Assembly: GCF_004361815.1 (NCBI RefSeq)
Contig: NZ_SNWA01000002.1
Coordinates: 1,178,001 to 1,242,000 of the forward strand
Source of the DNA: Paraburkholderia sp. BL10I2N1
Lineage (GTDB): Bacteria; Pseudomonadota; Gammaproteobacteria; Burkholderiales; Burkholderiaceae
Reading direction: 5' to 3'
Length of the DNA stretch: 64,000 nucleotides
Shown here: piece after piece, positions 36,817-45,974 of the stretch
How positions within the stretch are numbered: the first letter of the stretch is position 1
Layout of the letters: the number at the start of each line of letters is the position of its first letter
The notes under the pieces: model-generated
What the model saw: only the letters and a program-made list of their open reading frames with translations
What the model was told of the DNA's origin: nothing
The model's database searches: none
Translations under genes and position numbers: made by a program

Positions 36817-38474
36817 ATCCTGTATCAAACAAGCCGCTACCCGAACCGCAAGATCCTGTCGTCACCTACGGCCGCTGGCGGGTATCGCTCGTCTGGCTCG
36901 TACCTCTCATGGCCGCGCTGATCGGGCTGTCGATGGTGATCCACGCGTGGCTCTCGGCCGGCCCGGAAATCGCCATCTCGTTCAAGACCGCTGCGGGGCT
37001 GGAGGCCGGCAAGACCCCTGTCAAATACAAGGACGTGACGGTCGGAACCGTATCTACGGTCGCGCTCAGCGACGATGGCTCACACGTGGTCGCCTCTGTT
37101 TCGCTTGCCAAAAGCGCGCGGAGCCTGGCGCGCGCGGACAGCCGCTTCTGGGTCGTCCGGCCTCGTTTGGGCATGACCGGTGTCTCGGGTATGGACACGC
37201 TGCTGTCCGGCGCCTATATCGGCGTGGACACCGGCACTTCGGAGGCCGCGCGCACAGCGTTCACGGGGCTGGAGGCGCCTCCCGCCGTCATCAGTGGGAC
37301 GCCGGGAACGAGTTTCACGATTCATGCGGACGACCTCGGTTCGCTCGACATCGGCTCGCCCGTTTACTACCGGCGCATTCAGGTCGGCCGCGTCGCGTCG
37401 TACGGGCTCGACGCCGATGGCCACGGCATCAGCGAACAGATCTTCATCGATTCACCCTATGACCGATTTGTCACGGCGGATACCCGCTTCTGGAATGCGA
37501 GCGGGGTCGACCTCTCGCTGGGTGCCGACGGTTTCAAGCTCAAGACGCAATCCGTGGCCGCGATCGTTGGCGGCGGAATTGCGTTCGCCACGCCCGTCGG
37601 CAGCACGACCGCCAGCCCAGACGGCAGCCGGTTCAATCTGGCGAAAGATGAACAGACGGCGATGGCACCGCCAGACGGTCCGGCCCAGTACATCGAGTTG
37701 CGCTTCGCACAGTCGCTGCGCGGCCTGTCTATGGGTGCTCCCGTGGTGTTTTCGGGAATCAACTTCGGGCGGGTGGTTTCCATGAAACTCGATTACGACC
37801 CGGCCACGCAGCGTTTCCCGATGATCGTCGGCATCGAGGTCTATCCGCAGCGGCTTGGACCGGTGCTCGACAAGCTGCCCAGGATAAATGGCGATATCGA
37901 AAAGGTAGCGCAATTCCTGTCCACCATGGTCGCGCATGGTCTGCGCGGACAGGCGCGCTCCGGCAATCTGCTGACCGGACAGCTCTATATTTCGCTCGAC
38001 TTCGTACCCAACGCCCCGAAGGTCTCATACGACGCCGATGCGCGACCGCTTACGCTGCCGACCGCGAGCGGCGGCTTCGACCAGTTGCAGGAGCAGGTGG
38101 CGAGCATCGTCGGCAAGATTGACAAAATGCCGCTCGACTCGATCGCACGCCATCTCGACACGGGTCTGGCGGACCTGGACAGCACCCTGAAGCAGATCAA
38201 CGGCCAGGTGCTGCCGGCGACCACGCAAACCCTGCAGCAGGCTCGCCAGACCTTCGGCGCCGCGCAGGGCATGCTGGCCGAAGACGGGCCGCTCCAGGAA
38301 AATCTGGGCCAGACGCTGCAGGAAGTGCAGCGCACTGCCCGCTCGCTGCGCACGCTCACTGATCTGGTCGGCCGACATCCGGAAGCGCTGCTGCGCGGCC
38401 GTACAGCGGATCAGTCAGCCGTGGCCCCGGTCACCGCGGCCAGTCCCTCTGCTTCACAGGAGTCCAAACAATGA
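36813..38474 (+). CDS. pqiB: PqiB-like MCE-domain protein
   Basis: This 553-residue protein has one N-terminal membrane anchor (VSLVWLVPLMAALIGLSMVI, residues 25-44) and three MCE (MlaD) domains: ISFKTAAGLEAGKTPVKYKD, then FTIHADDLGSLDIGSPVYYR, then LRFAQSLRGLSMGAPVVFSG. In E. coli PqiB such domains form a hexameric tube that spans the periplasm for lipid transport. The C-terminal region is a long coiled helix (ARHLDTGLADLDSTLKQING). It overlaps both neighbours by 4 bp. Confidence 0.94.
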   Translation: MNPVSNKPLPEPQDPVVTYGRWRVSLVWLVPLMAALIGLSMVIHAWLSAGPEIAISFKTAAGLEAGKTPVKYKDVTVGTVSTVALSDDGSHVVASVSLAKSARSLARADSRFWVVRPRLGMTGVSGMDTLLSGAYIGVDTGTSEAARTAFTGLEAPPAVISGTPGTSFTIHADDLGSLDIGSPVYYRRIQVGRVASYGLDADGHGISEQIFIDSPYDRFVTADTRFWNASGVDLSLGADGFKLKTQSVAAIVGGGIAFATPVGSTTASPDGSRFNLAKDEQTAMAPPDGPAQYIELRFAQSLRGLSMGAPVVFSGINFGRVVSMKLDYDPATQRFPMIVGIEVYPQRLGPVLDKLPRINGDIEKVAQFLSTMVAHGLRGQARSGNLLTGQLYISLDFVPNAPKVSYDADARPLTLPTASGGFDQLQEQVASIVGKIDKMPLDSIARHLDTGLADLDSTLKQINGQVLPATTQTLQQARQTFGAAQGMLAEDGPLQENLGQTLQEVQRTARSLRTLTDLVGRHPEALLRGRTADQSAVAPVTAASPSASQESKQ

Positions 38475-39097
38475 GTTTTTCAGCCCACGCCAGCCTGCGC
38501 GCAGTCACGCTCACCGTCGCGCTGGCCCTGAGCGCCTGCGCGTCGGCGCCGGTGCACTACTACACGCTGGTTTCCCCGGCAGCACAGCCCGCTTCGGCCC
38601 AGCCAGCCGCGCCGTTCGCGATCGACGTGCTGCCAGTGGGCGTTCCCGCCGAGCTCGACCAGCAGGCGATGGTCATACGGCAGGGCGACAGCGGCGTTGC
38701 CGTGCTCGACGGCGAACGCTGGGCCGCACCGCTGGGCGATCAACTGCGCGCCGCGCTATCCACCCAGCTGGTGCGGCGCCTGGGCACCCAGGACGTGGCC
38801 GGTCTCACCCGGCCGATCAATCAACCGGTGCTGGGCATCAGGCTGCAGATCCGGCGCCTCGACGCCTGGCCGGGGCACGCGGTGCAGCTCGAGGCTGACT
38901 GGAGCCTCGGTTTCGCGCAAGACCCCAACGGTGTCCGCCTGACCTGCCATACGCAGCTGCAGGAGGCGGCGCCGGGTGGTTACGCGGACCTGGTGCGCGC
39001 GCAGCAACTCGCCATTGCGAGCCTGGCCGGCCGCATCGCGGACGATGCGCGAGGCTGGGCGCAGTCGCGCCAGCATGGCTGCACGCCACAGGCCTGA
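38471..39097 (+). CDS. pqiC: PqiC-like outer membrane lipoprotein
   Basis: This 208-residue protein (ABC-type transport auxiliary lipoprotein family) anchors the PqiB tube to the outer membrane. The signal peptide ends in LSAC (cysteine near residue 23), and the mature start APVHYYTLVSPAA is the family hallmark. It completes the pqiA-pqiA-pqiB-pqiC operon with ATGA overlaps throughout. Confidence 0.92.
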   Translation: MSFSAHASLRAVTLTVALALSACASAPVHYYTLVSPAAQPASAQPAAPFAIDVLPVGVPAELDQQAMVIRQGDSGVAVLDGERWAAPLGDQLRAALSTQLVRRLGTQDVAGLTRPINQPVLGIRLQIRRLDAWPGHAVQLEADWSLGFAQDPNGVRLTCHTQLQEAAPGGYADLVRAQQLAIASLAGRIADDARGWAQSRQHGCTPQA

Positions 39098-39143
39098 GTC
39101 ATCAGACCCATACACATCACCTGCCCTTGCCGGGTCCACCCTC

Positions 39144-41636
39144 ATGCGCAAAGTACCGGACTTCGTCTTTCGTCTCGCCCTGCTGGCATTATTCAGCCTG
39201 TTTATCCCGACAGCGTGGGCAGCCGCTGCGTCGGAGGTCATTCCAATTGGGTCTCTGGGATCGCCTCAGGATGACACCGAGACTTTGACAGTTCTGGCAG
39301 AGCTGCAGACCCAGCAGGACCAGATGAAGCAGCGGGCATCGACGGCGACGAGCGACGCGCAATTCGTCGAGCTTCAGACAGCAATCCAGCAGCTTTCAGC
39401 CCGGGTGGACAACTTTCTGGCCACGTCACTGGTGCCCGGGCGCGCGAAATTGCAGGCCCAGCTTGACGTGCTCGGCCCTGCGCCGGCTTCGGGCACCAGT
39501 GTTGAGACGCCCGCAGTCGCGGAGCAGCGCCTTGCTATGGCGGCACAGCGGGCGCGGCTCAACGCCGAGATCGGGCAGGCGGAAAACATCAAGGCGAACC
39601 TGCCCAAACTGACTACCCAGATTGGGCGGCTCCAGCATGACCATCTGAAGAACCAGCTCGCTTTTCGCTCCGGCAGCATTCTGAGCCCTGCGTTCTGGGC
39701 CCCCCTCTTACAAGCTGAACCGACGGACCTTGAACGGCTGAAGGCATTCAATTCGCTGCTTACCGGCCAAGTGCAGTCGGCGTGGCAACCGGGCGAGCGA
39801 CTCACGATCGTACTGATGCTGCTGCTCGCGCTCGGCACATGGACAGCAGGCGCCCATCTGCTCGAACAGGCACTGCTATGGTTCTGCCTGCACCGCCTTC
39901 CCGAGGGCCGTTTGCGACGCAGCGCAATCGCGCTGTCGACCACGCTCACCAGCGTGGCGGCCGCTGCATGCGCAGTCCGGCTCATCTATCTTGCCCTGAC
40001 TCATCAGCAGCCACCCAACGCCAACCTGCAGGATTTCGCCAGCGAACTGATGACGCTTGCCCTGACCTGCTCAATGATCGCGGGGCTGGGTCGGGCGCTG
40101 CTGCGCAGTGACCGACCCTCGTGGCGCCTGATGGCCATAGCCGATCCGGTGGCGCGCGCCATCCAGCCATTCCCCCGGATACTTGCCGCCCTGCTCATGC
40201 TCTCCGGCACCGTGGAGCAGTTCAACAGAATAGTCGATACCAGTGTGCAGATGACCCTGCTCGGACGCGGAGTGGTCTCGCTGGTGGTCGCACTGACCTT
40301 CGGCGCGGCCCTGCTGCGGGCAAACCGCATGCGTAATGCGCTGGCCGCCGCAGCAGAACCGCCAGAGGCCCGTTCGACCGTCGCCGGATTGGTCCACGCC
40401 GGTGTCACGATCGCCGTCGTGGGCTCGCTGTTTTCGCTGCTGACTGGCTACGTTACGGTTGCACGATTCCTGACCTACGAACTCGTCTGGTTCCAGCTGG
40501 TCCTGTGCAGCTTCTACCTGCTGAGCAGGCTTACGCAGGACATCTGCGAAAACCTGTTTTCGCCGCGCCACGCCAGCGGGCAAACCATCAAGCAGCTATT
40601 CGGTCTCGACGACATTCACCTGGAACAGGCGTCGACCGTCATGTCAGCGCTCGGTCGCAGCCTGCTGCTGGCGGTCGCGGTCGTCGCGCTGCTGACCGGC
40701 GGCTTCGGCACCACTCCAGCAGACCTGGCCAGCAGCATCCTCGAAATTTTCGGCGGCAACCGGCTGCGCGGGCTGAACATCGTTCCGGATCACATCCTCA
40801 ACGCGCTCCTCGCGCTGGGTGTTGGCCTGTACCTGCTTCGGTCCGTGCGCAAATGGCTGGATCACGAGTTCCTGCCCAAAACCGGTATGAGCGCCGGCAT
40901 GCGAGCCACGCTCCTCGCGCTATTCGTCAACACGGGCCGCGTGCTGATCACACTGCTGACGCTGTCGATACTGGGTGTGCGGTGGACCAGCCTCGCATGG
41001 ATCGTTAGCGCGCTGTCGGTTGGCATCGGCTTCGGGCTTCAGGAAATCGTCAAGAATTTCATCTCCGGGCTGATCCTGCTGACCGAGCGCCCGGTCAAGG
41101 TCGGGGATATCGTCAGTATTGCGGGCGTCGAGGGCGACATCCGCCGCATCAACGTTCGCGCTACCGAAATTCAGCTCGCCGACCGGTCCACGGTCATCGT
41201 CCCGAATTCCCACCTGATCTCGCAAAACGTGCGCAACGTGACGATGGGAAACCGGACGCAGGGTGTCGCGACTCTCACGCTCAGCTTCCCGCTCAACATC
41301 GATCCTGAACAGGTGCGCGAACTTCTGCTCGCTGCCTACCAGGCGCACCCGTCGATACTGGACCATCCGGCCCCATCGGTCATATTCAGTGAGCTCTCCG
41401 CCGACGGCATCACATTGAGTGTCACCGGCTATGTTCGCAGCCCAAGAATAGCAGGCGATACGAGGAGCGACCTGCTGTTCGACATTCTCAAGCGGTTGCG
41501 TGCGGCGGCCATTACGTTGGCGACACCGCAGACTGTGATTATTCGAGATCTGCGGGAAGCTGACACCTTCGTCCATGACCTCTCTCCTGAGCGGAAAGGC
41601 GTTGTCCGCACGGGAGGCGGATATGCGAACGTATAG
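39144..41636 (+). CDS. Large mechanosensitive channel (MscS family, DUF3772)
   Basis: This 830-residue inner-membrane protein has a signal peptide (cleavage after AWA at about 26), a periplasmic coiled region, about ten membrane spans and a C-terminal MscS domain. The pore helix and following beta domain are visible in GFGLQEIVKNFISGLILLTE and RPVKVGDIVSIAGVEGDIRR. The DUF3772-type N-terminus is like that of MscK/YjeP-sized channels. It protects against osmotic downshock. The ATG at 39144 begins the signal peptide; the frame is open upstream into pqiC. Confidence 0.93.
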   Translation: MRKVPDFVFRLALLALFSLFIPTAWAAAASEVIPIGSLGSPQDDTETLTVLAELQTQQDQMKQRASTATSDAQFVELQTAIQQLSARVDNFLATSLVPGRAKLQAQLDVLGPAPASGTSVETPAVAEQRLAMAAQRARLNAEIGQAENIKANLPKLTTQIGRLQHDHLKNQLAFRSGSILSPAFWAPLLQAEPTDLERLKAFNSLLTGQVQSAWQPGERLTIVLMLLLALGTWTAGAHLLEQALLWFCLHRLPEGRLRRSAIALSTTLTSVAAAACAVRLIYLALTHQQPPNANLQDFASELMTLALTCSMIAGLGRALLRSDRPSWRLMAIADPVARAIQPFPRILAALLMLSGTVEQFNRIVDTSVQMTLLGRGVVSLVVALTFGAALLRANRMRNALAAAAEPPEARSTVAGLVHAGVTIAVVGSLFSLLTGYVTVARFLTYELVWFQLVLCSFYLLSRLTQDICENLFSPRHASGQTIKQLFGLDDIHLEQASTVMSALGRSLLLAVAVVALLTGGFGTTPADLASSILEIFGGNRLRGLNIVPDHILNALLALGVGLYLLRSVRKWLDHEFLPKTGMSAGMRATLLALFVNTGRVLITLLTLSILGVRWTSLAWIVSALSVGIGFGLQEIVKNFISGLILLTERPVKVGDIVSIAGVEGDIRRINVRATEIQLADRSTVIVPNSHLISQNVRNVTMGNRTQGVATLTLSFPLNIDPEQVRELLLAAYQAHPSILDHPAPSVIFSELSADGITLSVTGYVRSPRIAGDTRSDLLFDILKRLRAAAITLATPQTVIIRDLREADTFVHDLSPERKGVVRTGGGYANV

Positions 41637-41789
41637 GTAGAAAGATCCTCGCGACTACATGTGGACAAGGAGCCAGTCGGCGCCGGGGCCAATGCCGGGA
41701 GCTCAGCGCCAAGCATGCCGGCTATGCAGAACGGCGCGGTGTCGTCCGGGCTTTGTCACATTGCTGGAGCCGTGGCGTAAGAACTGGCG

Positions 41790-42529
41790 ATGAAGAAAGT
41801 CAAATCGCTTTATCACGGTCATCGCTTTCCCGCGGTAGTCATCAGCTGCGCCGTGCGCTGGTATTTCAGGTTTCAACTCAGCCTCCGCGACATCGAGGAG
41901 CTGCTATTTGAGCGCGGGATTGTCGTCAGTTATGAAACGATCCGCCGCCGGTGCGACAAATTTGGCAACGGCTTCGCACATCTGGTCAAAGCTGCCCGTC
42001 GCAAGCCCGTTACCATATGGCACCTCGACGAAATGTACGTGACGCTGGGTGGCGAGCCGTACCTCTTTTATGGCGCGCTGTCGATCAGCACGGCATTGAA
42101 CTGGACATACTGCTACAAAAGCGGCGCGACAAGACTGCAGCGAAGCGCTTCTTCAAACGCGTACTCACCTCATGTGGCGAAGTGCCACGCAAGATCGTCA
42201 CCGATCAGTTGCGCAGTTATCCGGCCGCCAAAGCGGAGCTCCCCGAATTGGCAAACGTCAGGCACGTGTTCGTCAAAGCCAGCGCTCGGGTCAACAACCG
42301 AGCCGAGAATAGCCACCAGCCTACCCGAGAACGCGAGCGGCGCATGCGGGGCTTCCGTGTTCCTGACAGCACGCAGGCTTTCCTCTCGAACTTTGGTCCG
42401 ATCCGACAACATTTCGCCCTGAAACGGCACCTCCTGCGTGCTTCGCTTTATCGCAAACACCTTGCCGCTCGCTTCATAGCCTGGCGCGACTTCACCGAAG
42501 TGGCCCAAAATCCGTCAACTGCCTTCTGA
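41790..42529 (+). mobile_element. IS6 family transposase, frameshifted
   Basis: The first part (MKKVKSLYHGHRFPAVVISC ... HLDEMYVTLGGEPY) is in one frame from 41790, and the rest (LWRAVDQHGIELDILLQKRR ... AWRDFTEVAQNPSTAF) is in another, with the switch near 42063. The DDE residues are present: D in WHLDEMYV, D in IVTDQLRSY and E in RAENSHQPTR. The gene is inactive unless frameshifting restores it. GGCTTTGTCACATTGC at about 41752 may be the left terminal repeat; the right end was not found. Confidence 0.85.
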
Positions 42530-43360
42530 GCCAGGCCCACCTCCGCCAACAGTTTGCCTCACTACCGGTAAGTTGACAGCGCCTTCGAAAGACATCAGCG
42601 TTCGTCGGCAAAGGGTCGGAATGGCAGGTCGGTGTCGCCTGCCGTCCTCCCAACTGGAGCAAACTATCGTTCCAACTGGTCGTGGGCTCGAAGTCAGCAA
42701 AGCTGACATAGCCGCCGTTGGCCGATAGTCGTGCCAGCCGCAGCTATGGCCGATCAAGGAACGTTCGCCATCGCGAATTGAATGGCCGCTTCCTGGGTGG
42801 AAACGACGTCTGAATGTCAGAGCGGCGCCGCGGGCGAATGACGCTTCATGGCCGGGTGCTGCCCGACGCGGTCGGCAGAAGTCGACCCACAAGAGTCAGT
42901 CGCCGCGTATCGGCGAATGTCCGAAGGCGATCACATGAGAGTCAACTGGCGGGATTCGAAGCCTCCGCCTCAATCTTCCTTGCGCCCGTATGGTAATCGC
43001 GATCAACGATCATGTTGCCCCAAAGCGGCGAGTACAGATTGATAGCGCCCGAGCTACGTAGGGATAGACCTTAAAGAAAACCTGCCTTTGTGAAAGCCAA
43101 CAGAAGGATTCAGCACACTAAGATCGTAGCGTCGATACGGAAGTGGCGGCAGAGCGCTGCCACAACCGATGCGCGCCTAATTCTGCTATCGCAAGTGTCA
43201 TGAGGTAGAAATTCGCATACAGACCTCTCTCCATGGTGATCGATACAGTGTCGCAACGACACCCTATGAGCCGTGCAAAAAAGTGAGGTCCTCACGGCCT
43301 ACTGTTTGTAGTTCTACGTAAATGTCTACATCAACGAGACAGAGGTTGAAGGAGACGGCG
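42530..43360. other. Gene-free region after the IS6 remnant
   Basis: About 830 bases with no convincing gene. The part 42680-42920 contains several short degenerate repeats of a CTGACAT/GAATGTCxGA type with GGCCGAT words, resembling repeat debris rather than coding sequence. Nothing else is recognised. Confidence 0.4.
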
Positions 43361-43612
43361 ATGGATTCGGTGGACAGGTCTTCTTTGCGTTTGCTGATCG
43401 AAAAATGGCTTGGACCGACTCCGGCGACGCCGGTTCGGGTAAGCCGGTTCGGTCGCATACCCTCGAGTCGGCGACGCTATGTATACGTCGAGGCATTGCT
43501 GCCGGCAGGCGCGTTGGCAATTTATTTCTTCCTCCACGATGACGGTACATGGTGTGTATTTCCGCCTGCGGTGGAACGTCCGGCGATGAGCGTTTTACGG
43601 CTTGCAGCCTGA
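43361..43612 (+). CDS. Small protein, family member 1 (KWLxPxPAxPVxVxxFGR)
   Basis: This 83-residue protein of unknown function has a relative at the right edge of the window (63839). Shared positions are a K-W-L start, PxPAxPV, a conserved FGR, then RYVxVE and PAG. The centre is rich in arginine and the C-terminal half is hydrophobic and aromatic (ALAIYFFLHDDGTWCVF). GGAG lies six bases before the ATG at 43361, as for the other copy. It may be a small cytoplasmic or membrane-associated protein; no function is assigned. Confidence 0.6.
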   Translation: MDSVDRSSLRLLIEKWLGPTPATPVRVSRFGRIPSSRRRYVYVEALLPAGALAIYFFLHDDGTWCVFPPAVERPAMSVLRLAA

Positions 43613-43689
43613 TAGCGGTACCTGTTGGCGAAAGGCAAGCAACAACCCTTGGTTATGTATTGAATTTTTAACTCACTACTAGAGTGCAA

Positions 43690-44090
43690 CCGCCTGATCG
43701 CTGCCGCACCGATCGAAGCTGACACTTCGCACTACATCGAGGGCGAGACTGTCGTGCTGGCAAAGACCGTTCCGTTCGGGCACAACGTCGCGCCGCGCAT
43801 GACAGGGTGATCCGCTACCACGCACCAATTGGACACGTGAACGATCCCACCAATACGGGCAACAGAGGTCACAACTATGTCGTGCATTGAGGGATCGATC
43901 ATGAATCGACCTGTTGCGGATCAACCGAGGCTGACAATGTCGTCGCGGTCGCGTATCTCGTCGAATGTGCACATTACGTCGCGCGCAAAATCGTCGCGCT
44001 GTTCAAGCCGCGCTTCGGCGACGCAGATTTCGACGTGGCGAACGCGCACCATGCGCGCCCGAGCAGCGGGAGTTCAAAACGAGCTGCAAA
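43690..44090 (+). pseudogene. Possible remnant of a UxaA/altronate dehydratase-type gene
   Basis: The frame at 43690-43810 reads TVVLAKTVPFGHNVAPRMTG and stops. A second frame directly after gives VIRYHAPIGHVND, which together resemble the SAF domain of altronate/galactarate dehydratases (GHKVAL...VIRYGxxIG). Around 43920-44020 another frame has DNVVAVAYLVECAHYVARKI, similar to the following VGTRNxxxVxxxVNCxAxxxARxI block. The pieces are in the right order but in different frames. This assignment rests on short matches and is tentative. Confidence 0.35.
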
Positions 44091-44259
44091 TCCTTCGAGC
44101 CAATCGGGCCGGCGTGCCTGCCGGCCAGTGTCTACAACGAAATGCCTCATGAAATAGCACGCAGACGCATGGCGGCATGAACTGATCGCATCTGTTTGCG
44201 AGGCCGCTCGCTGCGGCATCGGTGCACGGACGCCGATGTGAATCGTCCTGGAAAGTGCA

Positions 44260-44304
44260 TTGATAACGCTTGAACATCAAAGCTTCAAAAAATTGCACTT
44301 ATCG
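44260..44304 (+). promoter_or_regulatory. Leader motif upstream of ATP-citrate-lyase-like genes (copy 1)
   Basis: The block holds an inverted repeat TTGAT-N11-ATCAA (44260-44280) and, 33 bases from its start, TTGCACTTATCG (44293-44304). The same block with identical spacing occurs at 48730-48774 in front of the CitA-like pseudogene. It lies about 360 bp before the ATG at 44666. A shared operator or promoter is inferred. Confidence 0.6.
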
Positions 44305-44665
44305 CGTAGGCCCGTTTGCGTGAGTATCGGGACTCAGTATTCCAGAGAGATCGGAACGACAGTAGAACGCATCGGAGACAAGCACATGCACTCCCGGACG
44401 CCGCCCTTTCCACAGGTAGCAGCCTACAAAGCAGCCCACCTCCCTCCTTGTATAGCGGGCAGTGCAGTTTCGCGATCCAGTCGGTCTTCACGCATCGGAT
44501 TTCATAGAGCGTACCCGAGCGCCGCATAGAGCGTGCGCCAACGACCGCGCATCTGTTCTGCGCATACGGCGCCCGATCAATGGCTCGGCCGGCGGCTTGC
44601 CAATACCGGCGCCACACGAGCCGTTTTCCTTTTTTATATCGCAATGAATTTCAGGAGACATTTCG

Positions 44666-45964
44666 ATGCAAATTACCGGTATGTTGCACGGCGCGCGCCT
44701 GTTGCAATTCGTCGGATTCCCGGCGAGCGAGATACTGGCCCCGAGCGCCAGCGAGGACGAAATCAAGGCCTTGATCGATCGTCATGGTCAGATTTTTATC
44801 AAGCCAGTCTTCAAGGGCGGAGTCGGCAAGAAGGGGAAGGCGGGCTTACTGGGTCGCGCGACCGACCTCAAGACAGCGTTGGCCGAAAAGGAGCGTTTGT
44901 ACTTCGCCGAGCATGCCGTCGGCCACGTGAAGGCGAAGGCGAATGGCGTGACGTTCGAAGCCGGCGTTCCGGCCAAACACGAGGTCTACTTCTCGATCAC
45001 CGATTCCACCCGCTTTCGCGCACCGACCATGACGCTCTCGCACATGGGCGGCATGGACATCGAAGAGGTCGACCCGAAGCATGTGGCGATGGTGCCATTC
45101 GACGCGTTGACCGGTTTGAAGGCGTTCGTGGTTGCGAATGCATTGAGCGAGATCGGCGCGCCGAAGGAGATCATCTCGCCACTCGTTCAACAGTTGCCGA
45201 AACTCTGGGAGTTGTTTCACGACTTCGGCATGACCGCGCTGGAGTTGAATCCGATTCGCATGCGCGAAGACACGAAGGGACGCCTCACACCGGTTGCCTG
45301 CGACTTCAAGTGCGGCTTCGATCGCGACGATCCGCGCTGGGCGCGTCTCGGACTGCCGCCTCATCTGTTCGCGGCGGACTACTCCGATTTCGAGCAGGAG
45401 ATCAATCAGCTGCGCACCCATCAGGGGCAGAGCGACGTGTATGTGATCAACGAGAAGGGAACGATCCTCGCCCCCACCTTCGGCGGAGGCGCCAACTCGC
45501 TCGTTACCGAGATGCTGGGCGACGCCGCGATCATCTCGTCGGATTTCGGCGGCAATCCGCCTTACGCAAAGATGAAGGAAGTGGCCCGTATCTGCTTCCG
45601 GCACTGGCTCGAGCAGGCGAATGTGCTTTTCATCATCGGCGGCAAGTCGAACAACACCGACATCTTCGAGACGCTGCGGGCGATGGCCGACGCCCTTCGC
45701 GAACACTTCAGCGAGCACGGCCCTACGCCGCTTTATGTCGTATTGGGCCGCGGAGGCCCGAACCTCGTGCGGGGCATGTCCGCGCTAAGAGACACATGTG
45801 ACTCGCTCGGTCTGCCTTACCGGCTCTTCGGATTTGATTCCGACATCAGTGAAGTCATTCAATACGCACTGCAGGCGGACGCATGGATGCGGGCCGGTGG
45901 CCGGGCCGAGTTAGCCGCGCAGATCGGCGCGCCCGCGATGGAAACCGAAGCGGCTCAGGCCTGA
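44666..45964 (+). CDS. ATP-grasp acyl-CoA synthetase subunit, ATP-citrate lyase beta-like
   Basis: This 432-residue protein resembles the N-terminal (succinyl-CoA-synthetase-beta-like) part of ATP-citrate lyase. The ATP-grasp block IFIKPVFKGGVGKKGKAGL is near residues 43-61. ALELNPIRM is the metal-ligand segment, and GGGANSLVTEMLGDA, FIIGGKSNNTD and LGRGGPNLVRGM follow the order of ATP-citrate lyase. It would bind ATP and, with the next gene, form a CoA thioester of citrate or a related acid. AGGAG precedes the ATG at 44666. The larger subunit gene starts 10 bp after its stop. Confidence 0.85.
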   Translation: MQITGMLHGARLLQFVGFPASEILAPSASEDEIKALIDRHGQIFIKPVFKGGVGKKGKAGLLGRATDLKTALAEKERLYFAEHAVGHVKAKANGVTFEAGVPAKHEVYFSITDSTRFRAPTMTLSHMGGMDIEEVDPKHVAMVPFDALTGLKAFVVANALSEIGAPKEIISPLVQQLPKLWELFHDFGMTALELNPIRMREDTKGRLTPVACDFKCGFDRDDPRWARLGLPPHLFAADYSDFEQEINQLRTHQGQSDVYVINEKGTILAPTFGGGANSLVTEMLGDAAIISSDFGGNPPYAKMKEVARICFRHWLEQANVLFIIGGKSNNTDIFETLRAMADALREHFSEHGPTPLYVVLGRGGPNLVRGMSALRDTCDSLGLPYRLFGFDSDISEVIQYALQADAWMRAGGRAELAAQIGAPAMETEAAQA

Positions 45965-45974
45965 GGAGATCGAC

